Assembly (NCBI RefSeq): GCF_035195345.1
Contig: NZ_CP136574.1
Location: forward strand, 1,116,001 to 1,180,000
Direction: 5' to 3'
Length of the DNA stretch: 64,000 bases
From: Flavobacterium sp.
GTDB taxonomy: Bacteria; Bacteroidota; Bacteroidia; Flavobacteriales; Flavobacteriaceae
This document shows, piece after piece, positions 8,745 to 17,173 of this stretch. Position 1 is the first letter of the stretch. Each line of letters opens with the position of its first letter. A model generated the notes under the pieces. The model made no database searches, was not told the DNA's origin, and saw nothing but the letters and a program-made list of their open reading frames with translations. A program made the translations under genes and the position numbers.

Positions 8745-10241
8745 TTAATTTTGACCTGTGATACTCGGATTGTTATCCATTTCTACCTGAGGAATTTGGA
8801 ATGACATTTCATCAATATCATAAGCAAAAGATTGATTAGGACGGAAAACATGGTTAGTACCTCTTGTAACTGTAGCTTGATTACGTTTTAAAGCTAAGTA
8901 ACTTTTACCTTCACCCCAAAACTCAATTCTAGTTTGATTATAAATAGCTTGCTTAAGATTAGAGCCTGATAAAGGATCAACATAAGCATCTACAGCAGCA
9001 GATCCACCAGTTAAACGATTTGCCATAAATTCTTTTAATCTAGCTTTGGCAGCAGCGTCGTCACCAGATTTAGCAGCAGCTTCAGCGCTTAATAAATAAA
9101 ATTCATCAACACGCATAAAAATATAATCTGTAGTTACAATTTGTTGACCACCAGCAGTTCTTCCAGCATCAAAAAATTTGTTAATTGGCATTCTATTTGT
9201 TGTACCAGTAGTACCAAATTGAGTTCTTCTAACATCACCAGCAGGAATTAAAGCTAATAAACCAGTATCGATAGTTTTTCTATCACCAGCCCATTGATAA
9301 CTATAAGTATAGTAATCCACTTGACCCCACCAATTAAGTAACTGATGACCCATCTCTGTTGTAATATCATAACCCCACATCCAAGAAGGTGTGTTTACAT
9401 TACTAAAACCAGAACCTGCACCTGGAAAAGCTAACTGACCTGTAGTTGTTAACGGATAAGCTCCAGAATTGATAATTTCATCAGAATAAACTTTAGCATC
9501 TGTATAGTTACCCATAGCAGCATAAGTATAAGCTAATAACCCTTTAGCAATATTTTGGTTAATTTGCTGTTTACTAGATGGAGTAAAACCATCTAATAAA
9601 TCAATAGCGTCTAATAAATCATTCTCAATCAAATCATAAATTTGAGAAGCAGGAACTTTAGAAGCAATTCTAACTTCACCATCATTATAAGGTAAAATTG
9701 GTTGAGATGGATCATAAGCTCTTTGAAAAATTTGAGTTAAGTAAAAATAAGCATAAGCACGATATGCTTTAGCTTGACCTAAAAGATGTCTCGCCTCAGG
9801 AGTTGTTGGTACTGCGTCATTGCCCCCAAAAGATAATATAATGTTACTTGACATGTTAACAACTTTATAGTAATAACGCCAAATAATACTATTTTCTTCA
9901 CGAGAAAAATCCACAGTAGAAACTAAATTAGCCGTATTTTGATACCATCCATATGAATTAGCAGACAAAGCCATATCACCAGACAACATGTCTAACCAAA
10001 TATCAACACCTTTTTGACCTAAGTCATAGTGTCTAGTTCCTGTTATTCCAGCTGGCTCAATCAACAAACTACCAATACCATTAAGACTTCCTTCAACTAA
10101 TGCAGGGTTAACATTTACATTATTAGCAATATCTTCACTAGTAATAACGTTGGTGTTTCTTACTGGATCTAGGAAATCTGAACTACAACCCGCTGTTACA
10201 AGCGATGTAGCTACTAAGAAATAAATAAATCTTCTTTTCAT
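8745..10241 (-). CDS. SusD/RagB-type nutrient-binding lipoprotein
   Basis: A 498-residue lipoprotein (lipobox LVTAGC, Cys19) of the SusD/RagB family, which caps the SusC barrel at the cell surface and binds its ligand. Typical features are the tetratricopeptide-like helical segments (LLGQAKAYRAYAYFYLTQIF near 155-175, and IAKGLLAYTYAAMGNYTDAK near 230-250) and the C-terminal region with EFYLLSAEAAAKSGDDAAAK and RIEFWGEGKSYLALKR. It lies 12 nt downstream of susC. SusD sequences do not reveal the ligand, but the nearby secreted subtilase makes peptides a possibility. Confidence 0.93.
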   Translation of the reverse strand: MKRRFIYFLVATSLVTAGCSSDFLDPVRNTNVITSEDIANNVNVNPALVEGSLNGIGSLLIEPAGITGTRHYDLGQKGVDIWLDMLSGDMALSANSYGWYQNTANLVSTVDFSREENSIIWRYYYKVVNMSSNIILSFGGNDAVPTTPEARHLLGQAKAYRAYAYFYLTQIFQRAYDPSQPILPYNDGEVRIASKVPASQIYDLIENDLLDAIDLLDGFTPSSKQQINQNIAKGLLAYTYAAMGNYTDAKVYSDEIINSGAYPLTTTGQLAFPGAGSGFSNVNTPSWMWGYDITTEMGHQLLNWWGQVDYYTYSYQWAGDRKTIDTGLLALIPAGDVRRTQFGTTGTTNRMPINKFFDAGRTAGGQQIVTTDYIFMRVDEFYLLSAEAAAKSGDDAAAKARLKEFMANRLTGGSAAVDAYVDPLSGSNLKQAIYNQTRIEFWGEGKSYLALKRNQATVTRGTNHVFRPNQSFAYDIDEMSFQIPQVEMDNNPSITGQN

Positions 10242-10253
10242 ATTACAATTTTT

Positions 10254-13200
10254 TTAAAATTCAATTTTAGTACCAAAACTAAATGTAGTCATTGGCATGT
10301 AAATTCCAGAATTAGACGAGTTAATCAAAGTTGATGGATTAAGACCGTTTCTAGTACTGAACATTAATAAGTTATCACCTGAAACAAATAAGTTAAATTT
10401 AGACAAGTGCAACTTAGTTAAGAAAGATGCAGGCACATTATACCCTAATCTAACATTATTTAAAGATAAGAAATCAGCTTTAGTAAGGAAACGTGTTGAC
10501 GTAGCATTAAAATTTACATCAGAAGCTACACCAGAAGATAATCTAGGTACATCAGTAACATCTCCATATTGTTTCCATGCATTGTGAATATCTCTGTGCC
10601 AGTTGTTAGCACCAATTAAATCTCCATTATCCATTAATTGAGCATATCCATTATCATAAATATGTCCACCGATACTATAACTAAACTGAGCTGTTAAATC
10701 AAAATTCTTATATGCTGCATTTAAACGAAATGCGCCTCTAACCTTAGGGATAGCAGATTTTCCAGTATATTTTTGAGTAGCTTGCGAATAATTATTTGTA
10801 GTAGTTTTTAAAACTTTTGCATCAGGATTATCATTCATGTAAATGGTCATACTGCCAATCGGAGCATCCCCATTATCAAAAATTCCATTATCATTTATAT
10901 CATTGTAATATAAATTCCATAAACCAGCACCAGTTGCAGGATCTACACCAGCCCACTCACGCATATACCAATCATACAATGAACTTCCTTGAGATAATCT
11001 ACCATCTAATACCTTTTTCTCACCTGTGAAAATATCAGTTGGCATTTCAGTAATTTCATTTTTCAAAAACTCACCATTGATTCCAACAGATAATTTTAAA
11101 TCATCAGAAGTTTTAGCTTTTAATAAATGAGCCATCACATCAAATTCAATACCACTGTTACGTAATTGACCATCATTAATTTGCTGAGAAGTGTATCCAA
11201 TGAAAGGAGGTAATGTTTGAGTAAAGAATAAATTATCAGTGTTTTTAACGTAATAATCTAAATTAAAATCAATAGTTTCATTAAATAATGTAGATTCGAT
11301 ACCAATCTGAGCAATTTTAGAAGTTTCCCAAGTTAAGTCAGGATTAGCTAACGTTGAACTTTCTGTAAAAGAGTAATCTCCATTAGGCGTTTGATTAATT
11401 GATGAAAGTTGCCATCCATATTGTAAACTTGTACCTTGATCCCCTATAATACCATAACTAGCTTTCAATTTCAAGAAATCAACAAAACTTAATTTAGACA
11501 TAAAGTCTTCTTTAGATACTATCCAACCTAAACCAGCAGAACCAAAAGTTCCCCATTTGTTATTAATAAAACGAGAAGAACCATCTCTTCTTACTGAACC
11601 AGTTAAAAAGTATTTTTGGTTGTAGTTATAATTTAACTGACCAAAGTAACTATCTAAAGTCCATCTTTGAGAATATGAAGTAGCTCTACCATATGCAGAA
11701 GTATATTGAGATAAATCTAAAGTGTTAGGTAAAATTGCTCCAGTTGCAGCAGCATTGAAATCTTTAAAAGTATTTGCAGTCGATTCATGAGCAGCAAAAA
11801 CTTCTAAACTATGATTTCCAACTACTTTACTGTAACGTAATAATTGTAAAAAATTTTGGTTTACAGTTGAGCTAACATCTTTACTTAAAAATCCATAATC
11901 AGCAGCAAAACCTCCATAATATGGATTATTTCTAGTAGAACCATCAAATTGTTGGTATTGTCCACTGTAACGAGTCTCAAAAGACAAGTCTTTAGTTAAA
12001 TCAACAGCAAAATTAAAATTACCTAATAATGTAGTTGCATCTGTTTGAGATAAATCATAATAAGCATCAGCAATACCATTAGTACTATTCCATGCTCTAC
12101 GACCATAAATACTACCGTAATCATATTGATTCCCTCCAAAAATAGGATCTGCAACTAAATTACCAGCAGTATCTCTTAAGTATAAATCATAAATAGCTGG
12201 GGTAGTATTAGTCAATGAAAATATGTTTCCTGATGAACCAGAACTACCTTCATCACTAGATGAATTAGTATATCTAGCACCTGTATATGCCATATTTCCA
12301 CTTACTTTTAACCATTCTTTTGGTTTGTGCTCAAGGTTAATTCTAGCAGTATAACGCTTATAATTAGAGTTAATAGCATATCCTTGATCATCTAAATATC
12401 CAAATGAAGTAGCATAACGAGTATCTCCATTACCTCCACTGAACTGAACATTAGCCTCGCTTCTGTAACCTGTACCAAAAGCAGCATCAGACCATTTAGC
12501 AGGATTATATCTTCTTGATACTCCATTTGCTACTTTTCCTGTTGCAGGATCAATCAATTGAGAACCGTCAACATTCCAAATATTATATTGACTATTGATA
12601 GTTTCACCTGTACCATCACCATACAAATTAGAATTTGCATAAGATACTGGATCTAAATACCCTAACAACATACCTTTAGTTTTTAATGAAGACCAAGCTG
12701 TTTCGATATACTCCTCTGGAGAATCGATAACATCATAATTTGGTAACATTAAAGAGTTTATACTCGTTTTAAAATCAACAGAAACAAGAGTTTTTCCTGC
12801 TTTACCTTGTTTTGTAGTGATTAAGATAACCCCATTAGCCCCTCTAGATCCATAGATCGAAGTAGCAGCAGCATCTTTCAAAACTATCATGTTTTCAATA
12901 TCAGCAGGATTAATAGCACTGATATCACTCGCATAAGGAGCGCCATCTACAACGTACAAAGGAGCTTGGTTTCCATTAACAGAACCAAAACCACGAATAC
13001 GAATAGTAGCATCACTACCTGGAGCACCAGAACCAGTGATTACGTTCACCCCAGCAACCTCACCTCTTAAAGCTTGAGAAATATTTGAAACTGTTTTCGC
13101 TTCAATATTTTCTTTTACCAATTTAGTTGCTGTTCCTGTAAAGGCTTCTTTTGAGGTTTTACTATAACCTACACCGATTACTTCTACTTCAGCCAATTGC

Positions 13201-13496
13201 TTTAAATCATCCTTCATAGATACATTGTAAGAATTAGCCGCAGCAATTGCAACTTTCACAGTTGACTTACCGGTGTAAGTAATTACTAAAACTTCACCGT
13301 TCTTAGCTTTAATGGTATAATTACCATCAAAATCAGTTGTAGTACCACGAGTTGTTCCTTCTACAACAACGTTAGCACCTGCAATTGGGCCTAGTTCGTC
13401 AGAAACTACACCTGTAACAGTTTTCTCTTGCGCGAACGAAAACTGCATTGTAAACGCTACTAAAAGCGTAAAAATCCATTTGAACTTCGATCTCAT
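10254..13496 (-). CDS. SusC/RagA-type TonB-linked outer-membrane transporter
   Basis: A 1080-residue TonB-dependent transporter of the SusC/RagA class. In order: signal peptide (1-22, ending SFAQ), carboxypeptidase-regulatory-like domain (about 25-105, VTGVVSDELGPIAGANV), plug domain (about 115-235, with IRIRGFGSVNGNQAPLYVVD and SIYGSRGANGVILITTK), then a ~22-strand barrel ending TTFSFGTKIEF with terminal Phe. It imports the ligand captured by the adjacent SusD protein using TonB energy. No N-terminal signalling domain or adjacent sigma/anti-sigma pair is seen. Upstream 13497-13674 is AT-rich and shared with the divergent rnhB gene. Confidence 0.95.
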   Translation of the reverse strand: MRSKFKWIFTLLVAFTMQFSFAQEKTVTGVVSDELGPIAGANVVVEGTTRGTTTDFDGNYTIKAKNGEVLVITYTGKSTVKVAIAAANSYNVSMKDDLKQLAEVEVIGVGYSKTSKEAFTGTATKLVKENIEAKTVSNISQALRGEVAGVNVITGSGAPGSDATIRIRGFGSVNGNQAPLYVVDGAPYASDISAINPADIENMIVLKDAAATSIYGSRGANGVILITTKQGKAGKTLVSVDFKTSINSLMLPNYDVIDSPEEYIETAWSSLKTKGMLLGYLDPVSYANSNLYGDGTGETINSQYNIWNVDGSQLIDPATGKVANGVSRRYNPAKWSDAAFGTGYRSEANVQFSGGNGDTRYATSFGYLDDQGYAINSNYKRYTARINLEHKPKEWLKVSGNMAYTGARYTNSSSDEGSSGSSGNIFSLTNTTPAIYDLYLRDTAGNLVADPIFGGNQYDYGSIYGRRAWNSTNGIADAYYDLSQTDATTLLGNFNFAVDLTKDLSFETRYSGQYQQFDGSTRNNPYYGGFAADYGFLSKDVSSTVNQNFLQLLRYSKVVGNHSLEVFAAHESTANTFKDFNAAATGAILPNTLDLSQYTSAYGRATSYSQRWTLDSYFGQLNYNYNQKYFLTGSVRRDGSSRFINNKWGTFGSAGLGWIVSKEDFMSKLSFVDFLKLKASYGIIGDQGTSLQYGWQLSSINQTPNGDYSFTESSTLANPDLTWETSKIAQIGIESTLFNETIDFNLDYYVKNTDNLFFTQTLPPFIGYTSQQINDGQLRNSGIEFDVMAHLLKAKTSDDLKLSVGINGEFLKNEITEMPTDIFTGEKKVLDGRLSQGSSLYDWYMREWAGVDPATGAGLWNLYYNDINDNGIFDNGDAPIGSMTIYMNDNPDAKVLKTTTNNYSQATQKYTGKSAIPKVRGAFRLNAAYKNFDLTAQFSYSIGGHIYDNGYAQLMDNGDLIGANNWHRDIHNAWKQYGDVTDVPRLSSGVASDVNFNATSTRFLTKADFLSLNNVRLGYNVPASFLTKLHLSKFNLFVSGDNLLMFSTRNGLNPSTLINSSNSGIYMPMTTFSFGTKIEF

Positions 13497-13674
13497 ATTA
13501 AATTTATTTGAGTTAGTTATTCCGCAAACTTCTTAATTATTTCTTAAATAAACAAATAATACTTCGGAATATTACTAATTTATTTTTGTTAAAGTTTTTG
13601 TTTTAAAAAAACATTTAGCGAAACATTAACATTCATTAGATGAGAATATGACAAAAAGGTTGCGTATAAAATTA

Positions 13675-13682
13675 TATTTTTG
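13675..13682 (+). promoter_or_regulatory. -7 box of rnhB
   Basis: TATTTTTG matches TAnnTTTG and lies 12 nt upstream of the ATG at 13695. Because it covers the in-frame TTG at 13680, that codon is probably promoter, not start. Confidence 0.5.
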
Positions 13683-13694
13683 TCAAAAAAAAGA

Positions 13695-14354
13695 ATGTTA
13701 AGCAAAAGTTACAGTAATTTAATATTGGAATGTGGCACCGACGAAGCCGGACGCGGTTGTCTTGCAGGACCCGTAACCGCAGCTGCTATTTTACTACCTA
13801 ACAATTTTGAACTCAATTTACTTAACGACTCAAAACAATTGTCTGAAAAAATTAGAGAAAAACTAAAACCAGCAATTGAAGCCAAAGCCATTTCGTTTGC
13901 AGTAACACATATTTTCCCTAACGAAATTGACGAAATAAACATTTTGAACGCTTCGATGAAAGCAATGCAGGAGTCTATTTTAAAGTTAAATCAAACTCCA
14001 GAACACATAATTGTAGATGGAAATCGTCCATTGAATGGCAAATTAGGCATGAAACAAAAAACAGGTAAGATCTTTACAAGTGAAGAAATTAAGATTTTAA
14101 AATCAATTCCAAGTACAAGTATTATTAAAGGAGATAGCAAATATTTGAGTATAGCTGCCGCTTCGGTTTTAGCAAAAACGCACCGAGACGAATATATGGA
14201 TAAAATCCACGAAGAGTTTCCAATGTATAATTGGAAAAGAAACAAAGGTTATCCAACAAAAGAACATAGAGAAGCTATTAAAAAATATGGGGCGTGTAAA
14301 TACCATCGAATGAGTTTCCGATTATTACCTGAGCAACTGGAATTGGAATTTTAA
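13695..14354 (+). CDS. rnhB: Ribonuclease HII
   Basis: A 219-residue RNase HII, which removes RNA from RNA:DNA hybrids and cuts at misincorporated ribonucleotides. The catalytic motif DEAGRGCLAGPV starts at residue 16 (D16, E17); further acidic residues lie in IIVDGNRP (about 105) and the region with DSKYLSIAAASVLAKTHRDE. The C-terminal NKGYPTKEHREAI and HRMSFR motifs are typical. An in-frame TTG at 13680 would add five residues, but it lies inside a promoter box, so the ATG at 13695 is preferred. It is divergent from the SusCD operon and convergent with lipB. Confidence 0.95.
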   Translation: MLSKSYSNLILECGTDEAGRGCLAGPVTAAAILLPNNFELNLLNDSKQLSEKIREKLKPAIEAKAISFAVTHIFPNEIDEINILNASMKAMQESILKLNQTPEHIIVDGNRPLNGKLGMKQKTGKIFTSEEIKILKSIPSTSIIKGDSKYLSIAAASVLAKTHRDEYMDKIHEEFPMYNWKRNKGYPTKEHREAIKKYGACKYHRMSFRLLPEQLELEF

Positions 14355-14357
14355 AGT

Positions 14358-14416
14358 TTTCAGTCGCAGTTGGCTTTACGATTCAAATAGCACATCTGAA
14401 TACTGTGACTAAAAAC
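14358..14416. repeat. Inverted intergenic repeat of the CAGTCGCAGT family
   Basis: Between the convergent rnhB and lipB genes, GTTTTCAGTCGCAGT is met in inverse by ACTGTGACTAAAAACTGAAAAC. The word AGTCGCAGTATTCAGT recurs before hutU (27930-27945). It may act as a bidirectional transcription end, though no clean T-run hairpin is seen. Confidence 0.5.
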
Positions 14417-14422
14417 TGAAAA

Positions 14423-15121
14423 CTAAATTAAAATCTCGGCTTCAAACAAATTTTGAAAATGTTTTAGAATTTTCTCTTTTACTTCTTGCTCATCCACCGC
14501 TTTTCCTAATTCAGCATGCATTGAAGTAACCGCTTTCCCTTTTATTCCACATGGAATGATATTATCAAAATACCCTAAATCTGCATTTACGTTTAAGGCG
14601 AAGCCATGCATGGTCACCCAACGCGAAGCCCGCACTCCCATAGCGCAAATTTTTCTTGCAAAAGGCGTTCCTACATCAAACCAAACTCCGGTTTCTCCTT
14701 CGCTTCTAGTTCCATGTAAACCATATTCAGCTATAGTTAAAATAATAGCTTCTTCTAAGAATCGTAAGTATTTATGTATGTCGGTAAAAAAGTTTTCTAA
14801 ATCTAAAATAGGATAACCTACAATTTGTCCTGGTCCATGATAGGTAATATCGCCTCCTCTATTGATTTTGTAAAAAGTGGCTCCTTTTGTTTCTAATTGT
14901 TTTTCAGAAAGTAATAAATTTGAAACATCGCCGCTTTTTCCCAACGTATAAACATGCGGATGCTCTACATAAAGCAGGAAGTTGGGAGTTAGAAGTTGGG
15001 AGTTGGATTGTCTATTTTTAATTTTAATATCTACAATTTCTTTGAATAATTCTTCTTGATAATCCCAAGTTTCTTTGTAATCTTTATTTCCTAAATCTTG
15101 AAGTTGTACTTTTTTATTCAT
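14423..15121 (-). CDS. lipB: Lipoyl(octanoyl) transferase
   Basis: A 232-residue LipB, which moves octanoate from acyl carrier protein to the lipoyl domains of 2-oxoacid dehydrogenases in the cytoplasm. Family motifs are EHPHVYTLGKSG (53-64), RGGDITYHGPGQ (88-99), GTPFARKICAMGVR (151-164) and the catalytic cysteine C191 in IIPCGIKGKAV. Residues 39-49 (SNSQLLTPNFL), in the loop before the first conserved block, are encoded by two tandem 14-bp units of a low-complexity repeat that is normally intergenic. A TATCTTTG box lies upstream. The protein should still be functional, since all key motifs are present. Confidence 0.94.
   Translation of the reverse strand: MNKKVQLQDLGNKDYKETWDYQEELFKEIVDIKIKNRQSNSQLLTPNFLLYVEHPHVYTLGKSGDVSNLLLSEKQLETKGATFYKINRGGDITYHGPGQIVGYPILDLENFFTDIHKYLRFLEEAIILTIAEYGLHGTRSEGETGVWFDVGTPFARKICAMGVRASRWVTMHGFALNVNADLGYFDNIIPCGIKGKAVTSMHAELGKAVDEQEVKEKILKHFQNLFEAEILI
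14977..15004. repeat. Two tandem 14-bp units inside lipB
   Basis: GGAAGTTGGGAGTT (14977-14990) is followed by AGAAGTTGGGAGTT (14991-15004), 13 of 14 identical. The same word (AAGTTGGGAGTTGTGAG) occurs just after era at about 42798. Here it lies in coding sequence and keeps the reading frame. Confidence 0.8.
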
Positions 15122-15152
15122 GATGACCGAAATTGTGTTTTGAAAAGTGATG

Positions 15153-15160
15153 CAAAGATA
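15153..15160 (-). promoter_or_regulatory. -7 box of lipB
   Basis: Minus-strand TATCTTTG about 30 nt upstream of the lipB ATG at 15121. No clear -33 box was found. Confidence 0.55.
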
Positions 15161-15177
15161 CGAATAGTTTGCTAATT

Positions 15178-15283
15178 AGCCCTCACAGGAGAGACATCCT
15201 TTTTATTTGTTGCCTTCGAGAACCTCAGGCAACAAATAAAAAAGATATAACGGATGGCAGGAATACGGAAACCAAAAAGCCCG
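15178..15283. ncRNA. Structured flavobacterial intergenic element (Flavo-1-like candidate)
   Basis: A long inverted repeat with arms ATCCTTTTTATTTGTTGCC (15197-15215) and GGCAACAAATAAAAAAGAT (15228-15246), 18 of 19 paired, with a 12-nt loop. It is flanked by AGCCCTCACAGG on the left and CGGATGGCAGG on the right, which can close an outer stem. The pattern of a CATCC-T-run arm followed by an A-run-GATATAACGGA block is one I associate with a recurrent structured element of Flavobacterium genomes, possibly the Flavo-1 RNA motif; this was not checked. It lies between the divergent lipB and lysS genes. Confidence 0.5.
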
Positions 15284-15337
15284 AACCATTCGCATCTATA
15301 AAAGTATTCTGAAAAAACTCATTACTAATAAACTTTT

Positions 15338-15370
15338 AAACTTGAAACTTGAAACTTTTGAACTTGAAAC
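15338..15370. repeat. CTTGAAA short tandem words
   Basis: The word CTTGAAAC or close variants recurs about three times between 15338 and 15370 (AACTTGAAACTTGAAACT, then TTGAACTTGAAAC). It overlaps the -33 element of the lysS promoter. Confidence 0.55.
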
Positions 15371-15387
15371 AAAATAAATTATCTTTG
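15357..15387 (+). promoter_or_regulatory. Promoter of lysS
   Basis: TTTG (15357-15360), a 19-nt spacer, then TATCTTTG (15380-15387), 20 nt before the ATG at 15407. Full match to the Bacteroidetes consensus. Confidence 0.8.
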
Positions 15388-15406
15388 CACGCTTAAATAC
15401 AATACT

Positions 15407-17104
15407 ATGCAACTTTCGGAACAAGAAATCATTAGAAGAGACAAATTAAACGCTTTACGCGAACTTGGAATTAACCCTTATCCAGCGGATTTATTTCCGG
15501 TGAATCACACTTCAAAGCAAGTGAAGGAAAATTTTGAAGAAGGTAAGAAGGTTGTTTTGGCTGGACGTTTGATGAGTGTTCGTGATCAAGGAAAAGCTTC
15601 GTTTGCTGAATTACAAGACAGCGAAGGAAGAATACAGTTGTATTTTAATCGTGACGTGCTTTGCGAAAGCGAAGACAAAACGCTTTATAATCAGGTTTTC
15701 AAAAAATTAACCGATTTAGGAGACTTTATTGGTATTGAGGGAGAATTATTCATGACGAAAGTAGGTGCTATGTGTGTTCGTGTGGATGATTTTAAAATGT
15801 TGAGCAAAACTTTAAAACCGCTTCCGTTGCCAAAAACAGATGAAGAAGGTCATGTTTTTGATGCGTTTACTGATCCAGAATTGCGTTACCGTATGCGATA
15901 CGTAGATTTAGTGGTAAACCCACATGTGAAAGAAGTGTTCATGAAAAGAACCAAATTGTTCACCGCTATGAGAACATTTTTCAATGAAGCAGGTTACATG
16001 GAAGTAGAAACTCCGGTTTTACAATCGATTCCGGGTGGAGCAGCTGCAAGACCTTTTATTACACATCATAATAGTTTAGATATTCCATTATACATGAGAA
16101 TTGCTAACGAATTATATTTGAAAAGATTAATCGTAGGTGGTTTTGATGGTGTTTACGAATTTTCGAAAAACTTCCGTAACGAAGGAATGGACAGAACACA
16201 CAATCCAGAATTTACCGCTATGGAAATTTATGTAGCTTATAAAGACTACAACTGGATGATGGAAATGACTGAAAACCTTTTAGAATATTGTGCTACTCAA
16301 GTAAATGGAACTACTGAAGCTACTTTTGGAGAACATAAAGTAAACTTCAAAGCGCCATATGCAAGAGTAACTATGACCGATGCGATTAAACAATTCACTG
16401 GTTTTGACATTACAGGAAAATCGGAAGATGAATTGCGTGAAGCTGCAAAATCGATGGGAATTGAAGTAAATGATACCATGGGTAAAGGAAAATTAATTGA
16501 TGAAATTTTTGGCGAGAAATGTGAAGGCAACTTCATTCAACCAACCTTCATTACAGATTATCCAAAAGAAATGTCACCATTGTGTAAATCACACCGTGAT
16601 AATCCTGAATTAACTGAGCGTTTCGAATTGATGGTTTGTGGAAAAGAAATTGCAAACGCCTATTCCGAATTAAACGACCCAATTGACCAAAGAGAACGTT
16701 TTGTAGCCCAAATGGAATTAGCAGCAAAAGGTGATGATGAAGCCAACGGAATTATAGATGAAGACTTTTTAAGAGCTTTAGAATACGGAATGCCTCCAAC
16801 TTCTGGATTAGGAATTGGAATGGACAGATTAATCATGTTCTTAACCAACAATCAATCGATTCAAGAAGTGTTGTTCTTCCCACAAATGCGTCCAGAGAAA
16901 AAAGGTCCCGAATTAACAGAAGACGAAAAACACATTATCGAAATTTTGAAAGCTAACGAAGGAATTTCGATTGGTGACTTAAAAATAAAATCAGAGTTAA
17001 GCGGAAAAAAATGGGATGCTGCCAGCAAAGGCATTAGCAAACATGGATTACTCAAAATAGAAGTAAATGGAGATAATAAAATTGCCATTTATACAGGAAA
17101 ATAA
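15407..17104 (+). CDS. lysS: Lysine--tRNA ligase (class II)
   Basis: A 565-residue class II lysyl-tRNA synthetase that charges tRNA-Lys. An N-terminal OB-fold anticodon-binding domain (about 50-150) precedes the catalytic core with motif 2 (FRNEGMDRTHNPEFT, about 250-265) and motif 3 (GLGIGMDRLIMFL, about 465-477). The core ends at FFPQMRPEKKGP. About 75 residues follow (SIGDLKIKSELSGKKWDAAS and beyond) that look like a small helical or winged-helix add-on, absent from E. coli LysS. It has a strong promoter and a strong terminator. Confidence 0.97.
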   Translation: MQLSEQEIIRRDKLNALRELGINPYPADLFPVNHTSKQVKENFEEGKKVVLAGRLMSVRDQGKASFAELQDSEGRIQLYFNRDVLCESEDKTLYNQVFKKLTDLGDFIGIEGELFMTKVGAMCVRVDDFKMLSKTLKPLPLPKTDEEGHVFDAFTDPELRYRMRYVDLVVNPHVKEVFMKRTKLFTAMRTFFNEAGYMEVETPVLQSIPGGAAARPFITHHNSLDIPLYMRIANELYLKRLIVGGFDGVYEFSKNFRNEGMDRTHNPEFTAMEIYVAYKDYNWMMEMTENLLEYCATQVNGTTEATFGEHKVNFKAPYARVTMTDAIKQFTGFDITGKSEDELREAAKSMGIEVNDTMGKGKLIDEIFGEKCEGNFIQPTFITDYPKEMSPLCKSHRDNPELTERFELMVCGKEIANAYSELNDPIDQRERFVAQMELAAKGDDEANGIIDEDFLRALEYGMPPTSGLGIGMDRLIMFLTNNQSIQEVLFFPQMRPEKKGPELTEDEKHIIEILKANEGISIGDLKIKSELSGKKWDAASKGISKHGLLKIEVNGDNKIAIYTGK

Positions 17105-17116
17105 ATGTTACACCAA

Positions 17117-17146
17117 AAGACTTCAAAAATTGAAGTCTTTTTTTTA
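17117..17146 (+). terminator. Terminator of lysS
   Basis: Perfect 9-bp stem AAGACTTCA (17117-17125) and TGAAGTCTT (17131-17139) with a 5-nt loop and a T-run to 17145. Confidence 0.9.
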
Positions 17147-17173
17147 CTTTTACAAAAATCAACTCTCATTAAA

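Noticed and set aside
13497..13674. Promoter for susC
   Set aside because: TATTATTTG and similar words occur in this AT-rich gap, but none has the right spacing, so no site is claimed.
13680..13694. TTG start for rnhB
   Set aside because: It lies inside the TATTTTTG promoter box, and an ATG follows at the expected place.
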